From Denitrovibrio sp. (GTDB taxonomy: Bacteria; Chrysiogenota; Deferribacteres; Deferribacterales; Geovibrionaceae): DNA of 64,000 nucleotides. A program made the position numbers and the translations under genes. Location: assembly GCA_002869145.1 (NCBI GenBank), contig PKTM01000020.1:1-64000 (forward strand), given 5' to 3'. The notes below the pieces were generated by a model. The model did no database searches. It was not told where the DNA came from and saw only the letters and a program-made list of their open reading frames with translations. Positions within the stretch are counted from its first letter, which is position 1, and each line of letters starts with the position of its first letter. Shown here piece after piece: positions 53,151 through 62,310 of this stretch.

Positions 53151-54601
53151 TAGATTACGACAAGATTATTGAGATATATCTGAAATATCCCGACAGGGGG
53201 GATTTTGTCCCTGTGAAAGACGGAGAAGGAATCTGTCTGCTCTACGACGGGCAGGCAGGGCTTTCCAAAGCCAGACACCTTGCCTTTTCCTCCGGTTTTA
53301 AGGCTGATTTCAAACAGACTGAACGTCAGTCTATTTTAAGTGAGCTTGAAGTTCTGGAATCCGCCCGTGAAGACGAATATGAAGGGGATATGGAGGATAT
53401 GGACGATGTTTCAGACATCCTTTCTGCCTCTTATGACGATGCACCGATCATTCGACTGGTGAACCAGACCATAATTCAGGCGGCAAAAAATGGCGCTTCA
53501 GATATTCACTTTGAAGGTCTCACAGGCAAATTTGCTGTCCGTTTTCGTATAGACGGAAAACTTACAACAATAAAACATTACCCAAAAAGTCTTCAGGAAT
53601 CTGTTATAGCAAGGCTGAAGGTTATCTCCGACCTTGACGTGGCAGAGACCAGAAAGGCTCAGGACGGACGCATTAACCTGAAAATTGGAAATAGAGATGT
53701 CGATATCAGGGTTTCTACAATACCTTCTGTAACAGGCGAGAAGGCTGTTTTGAGGATACTGGAAAAATCTAAGAGCTTAGTTACCATAGAGACCACAGGA
53801 CTGCCGGAAAGCCTTGTTCCGTCTTTTCGCAAGGTAATTAAACGACCAAACGGCATCATCCTTGTGACAGGTCCAACAGGTTCAGGTAAAACAACAACTC
53901 TTTACGCTGCTCTTCAGGAGATGGTAAGTGACGACACTAACATCATGACCATCGAAGACCCTGTAGAATACCATATGGAACAGATAACTCAGGTTCAGGT
54001 GAACAAAGCCGTAGATATAACTTTCGCAGGTGCTGTAAGGTCATTTCTCAGGCAGGATCCTGACATTATACTTATAGGTGAGATACGTGACACTGAAACA
54101 GCCCATGCGGCTATTCAGGCTGCTCTCACAGGTCACCTTGTACTCTCCACTCTGCACACAAACAATGCACCAACTGCGGTTGCGAGACTTCTGGATATGG
54201 ATGTTGAACCATTCCTCCTCTCTTCCTCGCTTATTTCTGTTATCGGGCAGAGACTTGTGAGAAAACTTTGTTCTCACTGCAAACAGAAGGTCACGGCAGA
54301 AGAATATGTCAAAGACTTTTTCCGCAGTGCAGGATTTGAACTGGATGAGTATTATGTACCATCCACAGAAGGGTGCAGCTCATGCATGCATACAGGATTT
54401 GCAGGCAGAACGGGTGTTTTTGAAATGCTGAATGTGGATGACAGTCTCCGCAAACTTATAAATGAACGTGCAGATGCATCTGCCATTTCAAAAGCCGCAT
54501 CAGAAAAAGGCTATAAATCGTTAATGTACCATGGTTTTGAACTTGTCACAAAAGGGATCACATCCCCTAATGAGATTATTGCAGTAGCAGGAACAGAGTA
54601 A
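53147..54601 (+). CDS. gspE: type II secretion system ATPase GspE
   Basis: GspE is the cytoplasmic motor that drives pseudopilus assembly. The 484-residue product has a short N-terminal domain and an acidic linker. The ATPase core carries Walker A GPTGSGKTTTLYA, an Asp box (IMTIEDPVEYH), Walker B LIGEIRDTETA and a His box (LSTLHTNNA). A C-terminal four-cysteine zinc site CSHCKQKV...GCSSCMHTGF is present. The N-terminus is truncated relative to E. coli-type GspE, as in many non-enteric systems. Overlaps gspF by one base. Confidence 0.95.
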   Translation: MIDYDKIIEIYLKYPDRGDFVPVKDGEGICLLYDGQAGLSKARHLAFSSGFKADFKQTERQSILSELEVLESAREDEYEGDMEDMDDVSDILSASYDDAPIIRLVNQTIIQAAKNGASDIHFEGLTGKFAVRFRIDGKLTTIKHYPKSLQESVIARLKVISDLDVAETRKAQDGRINLKIGNRDVDIRVSTIPSVTGEKAVLRILEKSKSLVTIETTGLPESLVPSFRKVIKRPNGIILVTGPTGSGKTTTLYAALQEMVSDDTNIMTIEDPVEYHMEQITQVQVNKAVDITFAGAVRSFLRQDPDIILIGEIRDTETAHAAIQAALTGHLVLSTLHTNNAPTAVARLLDMDVEPFLLSSSLISVIGQRLVRKLCSHCKQKVTAEEYVKDFFRSAGFELDEYYVPSTEGCSSCMHTGFAGRTGVFEMLNVDDSLRKLINERADASAISKAASEKGYKSLMYHGFELVTKGITSPNEIIAVAGTE

Positions 54602-55794
54602 TGCCGGTATTTAGCTATGACGGAATAGATAAAGCTGGAAAAAGGGCAAAAGGAAGCATTGAGGCTCCCGGTAAAAATGCCGCACTGGCCAAGCTGTCCG
54701 CTGATGGGGTTCTCGTTGCAGAGATTCATCAGGCCTCTGCAAAGAAAAAGGGTGACAGGTTTTCATTTTCATTCAAAAAGAAGGGATTGCCTGATGTTTT
54801 CTTTCAGCTTTCTATTCTGCTTTCCAGCGGTATCCAGCTTACACGTGCTTTAAAGATTACTGCTGATTCTACAAAAGACATAAAACTTAAAAGATCACTT
54901 CTGGATATGGTAGAGAAGGTTAGCTCTGGTAAACGTTTTTCTGAAGCTATGATGCCTTATAAAAAGATATATACAGAGCTTTACATACATCTTATACGCA
55001 CATCTGAAAAGGTGGGAAGGCTCTCCGCTGTTTTGCTGGACATCTCCCGTTTAGAAGAAGAGAAGAGGAAAGCCGGCGAAAAGGTCACCAGTGCCATGAT
55101 ATACCCCAGTGTTGTGATGATGCTTGGTTTTGGAGTTGTGGGTTTTATGCTTACTTTTGTTGTGCCAAAGCTTGAGAGTATCTTCAAATCAGCAGGGGCA
55201 GACATTCCGAATTCTACAAAAGTACTTCTGTTCTCTGCGGACTTTCTGCAGAATTATGGCGTATTGGTTTTCTTTTTAGTGCTCATCTTTGCTGTTTTCA
55301 TGCGCAGGCTTTACAGTGCAAAAGGTAGGTTCAGGATTGGGATGGACAAGAAACTTTATAAAATAGGCTTTGTGCGTGATGTTACTGTTTCGAGAATGGC
55401 ACACGTTTTATCCTTTCAGCTGCGTGAGGGGCTTCCGCTTGTGGAGGCACTGGCAAACACTGGCGAGGGGATAGGTAATTTTTACGTGAAAGAGGCAGTG
55501 GAAGAGATCGCAGAAGGTGTTAAAGGCGGACGAAAATTTTCAGAATGTGTTACAGAGACAGGGTTATTTTCGGAGCTTTTCATTGCGGCTGTTGCTACAG
55601 GTGAAAAAAGCGGAAACCTGCCTGACCTGCTAGACAGGGTAAACACCTACTACACAAGAAAAACAGATCAGTTTACTGCCAGATTTGTATCCGTCATTGA
55701 ACCAGTTTTTATTATGTTTATCGGACTTGTTGTTGGTTTTATAGTGGTGTCTATCATGGAGCCGCTTTTTAATATTAATACTCTGGTCAAGTAA
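54601..55794 (+). CDS. gspF: type II secretion system inner-membrane protein GspF
   Basis: GspF is the polytopic platform protein that interacts with GspE and GspL. The 397-residue product has two repeated GspF domains (FFQLSILLSSGIQLTRAL and HVLSFQLREGLPLVEAL) and three membrane helices, with the second after EKSGNLPDLLDRV. ATG overlaps the gspE stop by one base. It ends the rightward operon; no terminator follows in the short gap to the secreted-protein gene. Confidence 0.95.
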   Translation: MPVFSYDGIDKAGKRAKGSIEAPGKNAALAKLSADGVLVAEIHQASAKKKGDRFSFSFKKKGLPDVFFQLSILLSSGIQLTRALKITADSTKDIKLKRSLLDMVEKVSSGKRFSEAMMPYKKIYTELYIHLIRTSEKVGRLSAVLLDISRLEEEKRKAGEKVTSAMIYPSVVMMLGFGVVGFMLTFVVPKLESIFKSAGADIPNSTKVLLFSADFLQNYGVLVFFLVLIFAVFMRRLYSAKGRFRIGMDKKLYKIGFVRDVTVSRMAHVLSFQLREGLPLVEALANTGEGIGNFYVKEAVEEIAEGVKGGRKFSECVTETGLFSELFIAAVATGEKSGNLPDLLDRVNTYYTRKTDQFTARFVSVIEPVFIMFIGLVVGFIVVSIMEPLFNINTLVK

Positions 55795-55874
55795 TAACTT
55801 TTCATTAGGCCCCGTCATTTTCAGATAAAAATATGATATTATTATTAATGAAGTTGTGTCACGGAGGTGTAGCA

Positions 55875-56648
55875 GTGAGACTTTTACTTATAATATTATT
55901 GAATTTTTTGGTAAGCGGGGCAGTTTTTGCCGGCACATGTACCATCAATGGTGTTTACGATGTGCTTTATGATACAAACCTTGACGGCAAGCTTGATCCT
56001 AACCCATTGTCTGCTCAGATGAAGTTTAACGCACAAGGCGGCAGCTTCGAGGGGAAGTATGTGAAACCATATCGTGATCATATTTTTCAAGGCAAATGTT
56101 ATAAATTAACTAAAAGCGTCATCAGTATGATGTATAACGATAAAGGAAACGGTTACTACTCCACATATACCATCACAGAGACAGCGAAAGATAAATATAA
56201 GGGCGCATGGACAGATGTGAGGGGCAACGTTGGCGATTATGTCATGACTAAAAGCAGCTCTGCCGTTAACAGCAACCCTGTAGCTAACCCTGCGGAAAAT
56301 GTTAAGAAAGACAAAAAAACAGCAGCGGTTAAAGGCGGCAATTATATAAGGATAGACAAGAGTGAGTATAGTGTTGTTAAGGATGGCGTTGTTAAAGTTT
56401 ATTTTGATTTACCCGGGTTCATTGCGCAGCAGGTTTGTGTAACTCATAACAATGGAAAAGTTATCAGATGCTCTATGCATGAGACCAGCAGAAAGAAAAA
56501 CGGTTCTGTTGATTTTTATATACCACAGCCTGCTGGGGAATATAAAATAGTAGTCTTTTATTATGATGATAAAATAACTGACCAGAGAGAGAGGAACAGA
56601 CTGCTTGAAACTCCCAGACAGACACTGCAATTTAAGGCTCTGCCATAA
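55875..56648 (+). CDS. secreted protein of unknown function
   Basis: No family was recognised. The 257-residue product starts at GTG 7 bp after GGAGG and has a signal peptide (RLLLIILLNFLVSGAVFA, cleavage before GTC), so it is exported. The mature part is beta-rich with cysteines near its N-terminus and two later (QQVCVT, IRCSM), and a flexible Asn/Pro/Lys linker near residue 145. It lies 80 bp after gspF on the same strand, which makes it a candidate type II secretion substrate, but no export signal for that route is known. Confidence 0.65.
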   Translation: MRLLLIILLNFLVSGAVFAGTCTINGVYDVLYDTNLDGKLDPNPLSAQMKFNAQGGSFEGKYVKPYRDHIFQGKCYKLTKSVISMMYNDKGNGYYSTYTITETAKDKYKGAWTDVRGNVGDYVMTKSSSAVNSNPVANPAENVKKDKKTAAVKGGNYIRIDKSEYSVVKDGVVKVYFDLPGFIAQQVCVTHNNGKVIRCSMHETSRKKNGSVDFYIPQPAGEYKIVVFYYDDKITDQRERNRLLETPRQTLQFKALP

Positions 56649-56653
56649 TAATA

Positions 56654-56688
56654 AAGGGGCCTCTTTCCGGAGGCCTCTCCTCTTTTTA
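56654..56688 (+). terminator. putative terminator after the secreted-protein gene
   Basis: AGGGGCCTC and GAGGCCTCTCCT pair around a TTTCCG loop, with a slight bulge, and are followed by TCTTTTT. It ends before lepA. Confidence 0.75.
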
Positions 56689-56706
56689 ATATCTAAAAGA
56701 AACCTC

Positions 56707-56736
56707 TTGAACTTTGTACCCGATATAAGGTATTTT
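56707..56736 (+). promoter_or_regulatory. putative lepA-lepB promoter
   Basis: TTGAAC and TATTTT are separated by 18 bp, 30 bp before the lepA ATG. Assigned by eye. Confidence 0.4.
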
Positions 56737-56765
56737 TAGCGGATAACCTAAAGTTAAGGGGACAT

Positions 56766-58562
56766 ATGAGTAACATCCGAAATTTCAGCATTATTGCACA
56801 CATAGATCATGGGAAATCAACTATCGCAGACAGGCTTATTGAAGCCACTTTCGCAGTGGAAAAACGCCAGATGCGTGACCAGATTCTTGACAGTATGGAT
56901 ATCGAACGAGAAAGGGGTATCACTGTTAAAGCTCAGACTATCCGACTGAAATATAAGGCTGACGATGGAAAGGATTACATCCTGAATCTTATCGACACCC
57001 CCGGGCACGTTGACTTTACTTACGAAGTATCACGTTCGCTTGCCGCCTGTGACGGAGCTCTGCTTGTTGTAGATGCTGCTCAGGGCGTGGAAGCACAGAC
57101 CATTGCTAATGCATATATGGCTGTTGACCAGAATCTTGAGCTTATACCTGTTTTGAACAAAATAGATCTCCCTTCTGCTGACCCTGATAATGTTAAACTG
57201 GAGATAGAGGAGATAGTGGGCATAGATGCATCTGATGCCATACTTGCAAGCGCTAAGGACGGCACCGGAACCAAAGAGATACTTGAAGCCATAATAAAGC
57301 GCATTCCAGCTCCCGACGGCTCAGATACGGAACCTCTTAAAGCTATGATTGTAGATTCTTGGTATGACCAGTATCTTGGGGTTATAGTTCTTTTGCGCAT
57401 GGTGGATGGTGTTCTTGAAGCCGGCGACAAGATACAGTTCATGTCTAACAAGTCAGAAAGGGTTGTAGACACAGTGGGCTATTTCCTGCCAAAACCTACT
57501 AAAACAGAAAAACTTGTAAGCGGTGAGGTCGGTTTCCTCACTGCATCAATAAAAGATATTAGAGAGATCAACATAGGGGACACTATTACAATAGCGAAAC
57601 GCCCCACATTAAAGCCATTTCCAGGTTTTAAAAAAGTGAAGCATGTTGTTTTCAGCGGTCTTTACCCTGTTGATTCTGGTGATTATGAAGATTTGCGAGA
57701 TGCTCTTGAAAAGCTTTCTCTGAACGACAGCTCTATCGCTTATGAGGCGGAAACTTCTCTTGCGCTTGGTTTTGGTTTTCGATGCGGTTTCCTCGGTCTG
57801 CTCCACATGGAGATCATTCAGGAGAGGCTGGAGCGGGAATTTGGACTGAACCTTGTGAACACAGCGCCCACTGTTATTTTCATAATAACAAAGAAGGACG
57901 GCGAAATTATTGAGATCGATAATCCCGCCGGAATGCCTGACGTTGGCGAAATAGAGATGATTGAAGAACCTGTGATAGCATCCACAATAATTCTGCCGGA
58001 TGAATTTGTAGGCCCTGTTATGAAGCTTCTTGTAGCAAGGAGAGGCATACAGACCAACATGAAATACATAAATGAGACCCGTGTGATGCTGGAATATAAG
58101 CTGCCGCTGAACGAGGTAGTGATGGATTTCTATGATAAACTGAAATCTGTCTCAAGGGGATATGCATCCTTTGATTACGAATTTGCTGGGTATATGCCGG
58201 GCGCTCTTGTAAAACTTGAAATACTTCTGAACGGCGAAAGAGTTGATGCGCTTTCGGTTATAGTACATAAAGATAAGGCTTTTTACATTGGCAGAGACCT
58301 TACTGCAAAACTGAAAGAGGTTATACACAGGCAAATGTATGATGTGGCCATTCAGGCGGCACTGGGTAATAAAATCCTCGCAAGAACCACTGTTAAGGCC
58401 TTTAGAAAGAACGTTACTGCTAAATGCTATGGCGGAGACATTACCAGAAAGAAAAAGCTTCTGGAAAAGCAGAAGGCGGGCAAAAAGAGAATGAAAAATG
58501 TAGGCAGTGTGGAGGTTCCACAGGAAGCTTTCATGGCTGTACTAAAACTGGGTGATGATTAA
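56766..58562 (+). CDS. lepA: elongation factor 4 (LepA)
   Basis: LepA is a ribosomal GTPase that acts in initiation and in rescue or back-translocation. The 598-residue product has the GTP motifs AHIDHGKST and [14 protein letters not shown], with NKIDLP as the guanine-specificity loop. The LepA-specific C-terminal domain has [22 protein letters not shown]. Its size matches the family (about 600). It is followed 2 bp later by lepB, an arrangement seen in many bacteria. A weak ribosome-binding site precedes the ATG. Confidence 0.97.
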   Translation: MSNIRNFSIIAHIDHGKSTIADRLIEATFAVEKRQMRDQILDSMDIERERGITVKAQTIRLKYKADDGKDYILNLIDTPGHVDFTYEVSRSLAACDGALLVVDAAQGVEAQTIANAYMAVDQNLELIPVLNKIDLPSADPDNVKLEIEEIVGIDASDAILASAKDGTGTKEILEAIIKRIPAPDGSDTEPLKAMIVDSWYDQYLGVIVLLRMVDGVLEAGDKIQFMSNKSERVVDTVGYFLPKPTKTEKLVSGEVGFLTASIKDIREINIGDTITIAKRPTLKPFPGFKKVKHVVFSGLYPVDSGDYEDLRDALEKLSLNDSSIAYEAETSLALGFGFRCGFLGLLHMEIIQERLEREFGLNLVNTAPTVIFIITKKDGEIIEIDNPAGMPDVGEIEMIEEPVIASTIILPDEFVGPVMKLLVARRGIQTNMKYINETRVMLEYKLPLNEVVMDFYDKLKSVSRGYASFDYEFAGYMPGALVKLEILLNGERVDALSVIVHKDKAFYIGRDLTAKLKEVIHRQMYDVAIQAALGNKILARTTVKAFRKNVTAKCYGGDITRKKKLLEKQKAGKKRMKNVGSVEVPQEAFMAVLKLGDD

Positions 58563-58564
58563 TT

Positions 58565-59215
58565 ATGACTGATATAAACACTGAACTGGGAAAGCCTAAG
58601 AAGAAGAAAGACGGATTTTTTGACTCACTTGTAGTGGCAGTTGTTATTGCAATGCTGATCAAAGGTTTTTTTCTCAAGACTTATACCATTCCATCCGAAT
58701 CTATGTACAGCACATTAAAAGTAGGCGACTTTCTTATTTTGAACAGGTTGGCATATAAGTTCGGAGACATTGAAAGAGGCGATGTGGTTATTTTCGAATA
58801 TCCGTTAGAGCCTCAGAAAGATTTTATCAAACGTGTGGTAGGAGTACCCGGCGACAGTTTGAAGCTTGTGGATAAAGTTTTATATGTTAACGGTGAAGCT
58901 ATTGATGAGCCTTATAAAAGAGTTAACGGACAGGTTCCGCTTCCGGCTGAGCTTACCCATAAAGACAATTTTGAACAGTTTACCGTTCCCGAAGGCAAAT
59001 ATTTTGTCATGGGCGACAACAGAGACAACAGCTACGACAGCCGTTTCTGGGGTTTTGTGGATGGAAGCAAGGTAAAAGGGGAAGCGTTCATGATATACTG
59101 GTCGCTTGAAAGCCCTAAATATAACTCGGTGTGGGCGAAGTTTCCACTGAGGATGTTTAGATTTTTGAACCCGAAGTACGACAGGTTTGAACGATTCTTC
59201 AAGCTTATAAATTGA
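58565..59215 (+). CDS. lepB: signal peptidase I
   Basis: LepB cleaves Sec and Tat signal peptides on the periplasmic side of the inner membrane. The 216-residue product has one N-terminal membrane helix (about residues 20-37). The catalytic Ser46 lies in PSESMYST, the catalytic Lys89 in FIKRVVGVPGD, and the family boxes GDVVIFEYP and GDNRDNSYDSRFWG are present. It is short compared with E. coli LepB (324) but within the family. The terminator-like stem at 59307 follows. Confidence 0.95.
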   Translation: MTDINTELGKPKKKKDGFFDSLVVAVVIAMLIKGFFLKTYTIPSESMYSTLKVGDFLILNRLAYKFGDIERGDVVIFEYPLEPQKDFIKRVVGVPGDSLKLVDKVLYVNGEAIDEPYKRVNGQVPLPAELTHKDNFEQFTVPEGKYFVMGDNRDNSYDSRFWGFVDGSKVKGEAFMIYWSLESPKYNSVWAKFPLRMFRFLNPKYDRFERFFKLIN

Positions 59216-59264
59216 AAAAACCTATGAATCATGTAATAATTACAAGAATTATAATATGATGCTA

Positions 59265-59287
59265 GTTTCGTTGCATTTATAGGCTAT
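59265..59287. repeat. direct repeat A, copy 1
   Basis: A 23-bp sequence starting GTTTCGTTGCATTTATAGG. It recurs at 59435-59457 with one mismatch (position 20). Confidence 0.9.
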
Positions 59288-59306
59288 TTGTCAAGACAGG
59301 TACAGA

Positions 59307-59336
59307 AACATCTGAAGTGTTAATACAGATGTTTTT
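59307..59336 (+). terminator. putative terminator after lepB
   Basis: AACATCTG and CAGATGTT form an 8-bp stem around an 11-base loop, followed by TTT. It lies about 90 bp after the lepB stop, between the first copies of the two direct repeats. Confidence 0.6.
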
Positions 59337-59371
59337 CCGGAAATGCATAAGAGACCGGATATGGATAAATT
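59337..59371. repeat. direct repeat B, copy 1
   Basis: A 35-bp sequence starting CCGGAAATGCATAAGAGACC. It recurs identically at 59459-59493. Confidence 0.95.
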
Positions 59372-59434
59372 GGGGAGCGCACGGCGCGACCCGGCAGCCG
59401 GAGCTGCGAAAGCAGAGCGACAGGCTTGCCGTAG
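59372..59434. other. GC-rich block between repeats
   Basis: These 63 bp are visibly more GC-rich than the surrounding AT-rich DNA and contain the stem GCAGC-cgga-GCTGC at 59394-59407. They separate the first and second copies of the A-B repeat pair. Origin unknown. Confidence 0.6.
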
Positions 59435-59457
59435 GTTTCGTTGCATTTATAGGATAT
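59435..59457. repeat. direct repeat A, copy 2
   Basis: Second copy of the 23-bp sequence, one mismatch from copy 1, now almost adjacent to repeat B copy 2 (1 bp apart). Confidence 0.9.
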
Positions 59458-59458
59458 G

Positions 59459-59493
59459 CCGGAAATGCATAAGAGACCGGATATGGATAAATT
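59459..59493. repeat. direct repeat B, copy 2
   Basis: Second, identical copy of the 35-bp sequence, ending 14 bp before the preferred pyrH start. Confidence 0.95.
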
Positions 59494-59507
59494 CTTAGAG
59501 GTGAATG

Positions 59508-60224
59508 GTGGCAAAATCTGCATACAAGACAATCCTGCTGAAACTCAGTGGTGAAGCCCTGATGGGCAAATCAGATTATGGAATTGATTTCGAAACTGCC
59601 AACTTTATAGTTAATGAAGTAAAGAGTGTAGTTGAACTGGGTGTCAGGGTAGGGATAGTTGTCGGAGGCGGCAACATATTCAGAGGAATGCAGGGTACAG
59701 CCCAGAAGATGGACAGGGTGCAGGCCGACTACATGGGGATGCTTGCTACTGTTATAAACTCTCTGGCACTTCAGGACGGTCTGGAAAAGGTGGGGATACC
59801 CACCAGAGTTCAGACAGCCATTGAGATGCGCCAGATAGCAGAACCTTTCATCAGAAGAAGAGCCATGAGACATCTGGAAAAAACCAGAGTGGTCATCTTT
59901 GCAGCAGGAACAGGAAACCCTTATTTCACAACAGACACAGCAGCCACACTTCGGGGCACAGAGATAAACGCAGAGGTGATACTTAAAGCCACCAAAGTTG
60001 ACGGTGTATACACTTCGGATCCAATGAAAGATAAAAATGCTGTCAAGTTCGATACTATAAGCTATCTGGACGTTATAAACAAAGGTCTGAAAGTTATGGA
60101 CTCAACAGCCATTTCAATGTGTATGGATAACAAAATACCAATAATAGTTTTTGATATATTCTGTAAAGGGAACATGAAGAATGTTGTTCTCGGAGAAAAA
60201 GTAGGAACAATCGTGGAGGGATAA
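59508..60224 (+). CDS. pyrH: uridylate kinase
   Basis: PyrH phosphorylates UMP to UDP and is the bacterial hexameric UMP kinase. The 238-residue product contains [11 protein letters not shown] at the N-terminus, [10 protein letters not shown], the nucleotide site [15 protein letters not shown] and [12 protein letters not shown] at 59508 is favoured because AGAGG lies 6 bp upstream; an ATG three bases earlier is too close to that site. It heads the pyrH-frr-uppS-cdsA-dxr-rseP run; rpsB and tsf, the common upstream partners, are absent. Confidence 0.95.
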   Translation: MAKSAYKTILLKLSGEALMGKSDYGIDFETANFIVNEVKSVVELGVRVGIVVGGGNIFRGMQGTAQKMDRVQADYMGMLATVINSLALQDGLEKVGIPTRVQTAIEMRQIAEPFIRRRAMRHLEKTRVVIFAAGTGNPYFTTDTAATLRGTEINAEVILKATKVDGVYTSDPMKDKNAVKFDTISYLDVINKGLKVMDSTAISMCMDNKIPIIVFDIFCKGNMKNVVLGEKVGTIVEG

Positions 60225-60225
60225 C

Positions 60226-60783
60226 ATGCCGAATTCAGTTATTAAAGAGATGAAAGATAGAATGGATAAGAGCATTGAGCACTACAGGGATGAACTGAAA
60301 GCTGTAAGAACAGGAAGGGCCTCTATTGCTATGTTCGACAATGTAACTGTAGACTACTATGGTGCACCAACACCTTTGAACGCTGTTGCAACACTAAGCT
60401 CTCCAGAGCCAAGACTTATTACAATTTCACCTTGGGACCCTTCTATGATACCGCCGATAGAAAAAGCTATACTTAATTCAAGCATGGGTTTCAACCCTTC
60501 TAACGATGGAAAAATCATACGCATTCCTATTCCGCAGCTCACTGAGGAGCGCAGAAAAGAGATTGTTAAAATGGTGAAAAAGATGGCAGAAGATGCCAAA
60601 GTAGCTATAAGAAATCTACGTCGTGACGGTAATGATAAGATTAAAAAACTCGAAAAAGATAAAGAAATATCAGAAGATGATTCCAAGAAATTTGTAGATC
60701 AGGTGCAGGAAATTACCAACGACTTTATCACGAAAGTGGATGAAGTTACTTCTGCCAAAGAGAAAGAGGTCATGGAGATATAG
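60226..60783 (+). CDS. frr: ribosome recycling factor
   Basis: RRF splits post-termination ribosomes together with EF-G. The 185-residue product has the expected length and the motifs VRTGRASIAMFDNVTVDYYG (two blocks) and PWDPSMIPPIEKAILNSSMG, and it ends with the KEKEVMEI helix. It starts 1 bp after pyrH, with GGAGGG in the last pyrH codons as ribosome-binding site, and its stop overlaps uppS by one base. Confidence 0.97.
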   Translation: MPNSVIKEMKDRMDKSIEHYRDELKAVRTGRASIAMFDNVTVDYYGAPTPLNAVATLSSPEPRLITISPWDPSMIPPIEKAILNSSMGFNPSNDGKIIRIPIPQLTEERRKEIVKMVKKMAEDAKVAIRNLRRDGNDKIKKLEKDKEISEDDSKKFVDQVQEITNDFITKVDEVTSAKEKEVMEI

Positions 60784-61517
60784 TGACTGAAATAAAGATA
60801 CCTGAACACCTTGCAATAATTATGGACGGCAACGGCCGTTGGGCAAAAAAACGTGATCTTGCCCGTATTTTCGGACACAGACAGGGTGCTGATGTTGTCC
60901 ATGACATAGTTCAGTACACGTCTGATATTGGTGTTAAATATCTTACTTTATATGCTTTTTCAATGGAGAACTGGCTTCGCCCGAAAGATGAAGTGGGTTT
61001 TCTGATGAAGCTGATTGAGGAGTATCTGAACAAAGAAGTTGAAGAGATGGATAAAAACAATGTCCGTCTTCTGGTTTCCGGCAGAACGCATCTTTTACCG
61101 GATGAGACCAGGGAAATTATTGAGCAGTCTATTGAAAAACTTTCAAAAAACACAGGGATGGTTCTTAACCTCTGCATATCATACGGCGGCAGGAGCGAGA
61201 TTGTTGATGCTGCCAGAAAGATGGCAGAGCTGGTTATTCAGGGCGAAATAGAGCTGACGAAGATAGAGAGAGACGAGTTCGGGCAGTTTATGTATAATCC
61301 TGAAGTGCCTGACATAGACCTGCTTATTCGTTCCAGCGGCGAGATACGCATCAGCAATTTCATGCTGTGGCGAGCCGCATACTGCGAGCTTTATTTCACA
61401 GATACACTATGGCCTGATTTTGATAAAAAGATTATAGACGAAGCTTTTGCTGAGTACTCAAGCCGTGCAAGAAGGTTTGGCATGACTGATGAACAGATGG
61501 CGGACGAAGATGAGTGA
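60783..61517 (+). CDS. uppS: isoprenyl transferase (undecaprenyl diphosphate synthase)
   Basis: UppS builds the C55 lipid carrier for cell-wall sugars from farnesyl diphosphate and IPP. The 244-residue cis-prenyltransferase has the signature [13 protein letters not shown] (catalytic Asp), FSMENWLRP and the C-terminal [18 protein letters not shown]. The usual RTSGE or RTGGE is read here as RSSGE. GTG is the start, overlapping the frr stop. The gene ends in an overlap with cdsA. Dxr downstream supplies the isoprenoid precursor pathway. Confidence 0.95.
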   Translation: MTEIKIPEHLAIIMDGNGRWAKKRDLARIFGHRQGADVVHDIVQYTSDIGVKYLTLYAFSMENWLRPKDEVGFLMKLIEEYLNKEVEEMDKNNVRLLVSGRTHLLPDETREIIEQSIEKLSKNTGMVLNLCISYGGRSEIVDAARKMAELVIQGEIELTKIERDEFGQFMYNPEVPDIDLLIRSSGEIRISNFMLWRAAYCELYFTDTLWPDFDKKIIDEAFAEYSSRARRFGMTDEQMADEDE

Positions 61518-62307
61518 GAGAACGCAGAGAGTTCTAACATCACTTGTAGCGATACCGCTTATCGCTGCACTTATAATATATTACGACAATATTATCTTTT
61601 TTCTGGCAGTGCTGGTGATAATACTTATCTCCACAAAAGAATATATGACAATGCTGGAAAGTGCAGGAATAAAAATATTATACTTTCCTGCTTTTTTTGG
61701 TTCGGTGCTTTTGCCATACAGCATATATACAGGGGATGTAAGCATATTTTCCGCTGCTCTTGTTGTTACAGCCGGTCTTTCTATGGTTTTCAAACTTTTT
61801 TCAACAGAACCTCTGGAAGATACATTTATACAGATAGGAAGCACTCTTATGACAGTGCTTTACGCACCGCTAATGTTTTCATTTATAATCCTTTTGCGTA
61901 AGACTGGAGTGCACTACATCTTTCTTCTGGTGGTTATCATTTGGATGAGTGACACCAGTGCATATTACATAGGATGCAGGTACGGCAAGCATAGGCTTTA
62001 TGAGAAGATCAGCCCTAAAAAAAGTATAGAAGGAGCATTTGCAGCTTATATCGGCGGTGTTTCCTCTGGTGTTCTATACGCATATCTGTTTATGGACGAC
62101 TCACTTTACCAAGTGGCATTTGCATCTTTTCTTGTAGTTACTGCAGGGATGATAGGCGACCTTGTTGAGTCCATGTTTAAAAGACGTGCTAATGTTAAAG
62201 ACTCCGGAAGCCTTATACCCGGTCACGGCGGTGTGCTTGACAGAGTAGATTCACTTCTTTTTGGTGCGCCCGCACTTTATCTGTATGTTATCTATGTGAT
62301 GGTTTAG
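61510..62307 (+). CDS. cdsA: phosphatidate cytidylyltransferase
   Basis: CdsA makes CDP-diacylglycerol, the substrate of PssA (34943). The 265-residue membrane protein has about eight hydrophobic helices. Its C-terminal signature is [21 protein letters not shown] followed by VLDRVDS, which matches the family pattern. ATG at 61510 overlaps the uppS stop by 8 bp and gives a normal N-terminus ([16 protein letters not shown]); a start at 61489 would add seven residues. Confidence 0.94.
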   Translation: MSERTQRVLTSLVAIPLIAALIIYYDNIIFFLAVLVIILISTKEYMTMLESAGIKILYFPAFFGSVLLPYSIYTGDVSIFSAALVVTAGLSMVFKLFSTEPLEDTFIQIGSTLMTVLYAPLMFSFIILLRKTGVHYIFLLVVIIWMSDTSAYYIGCRYGKHRLYEKISPKKSIEGAFAAYIGGVSSGVLYAYLFMDDSLYQVAFASFLVVTAGMIGDLVESMFKRRANVKDSGSLIPGHGGVLDRVDSLLFGAPALYLYVIYVMV

Positions 62308-62310
62308 ATC

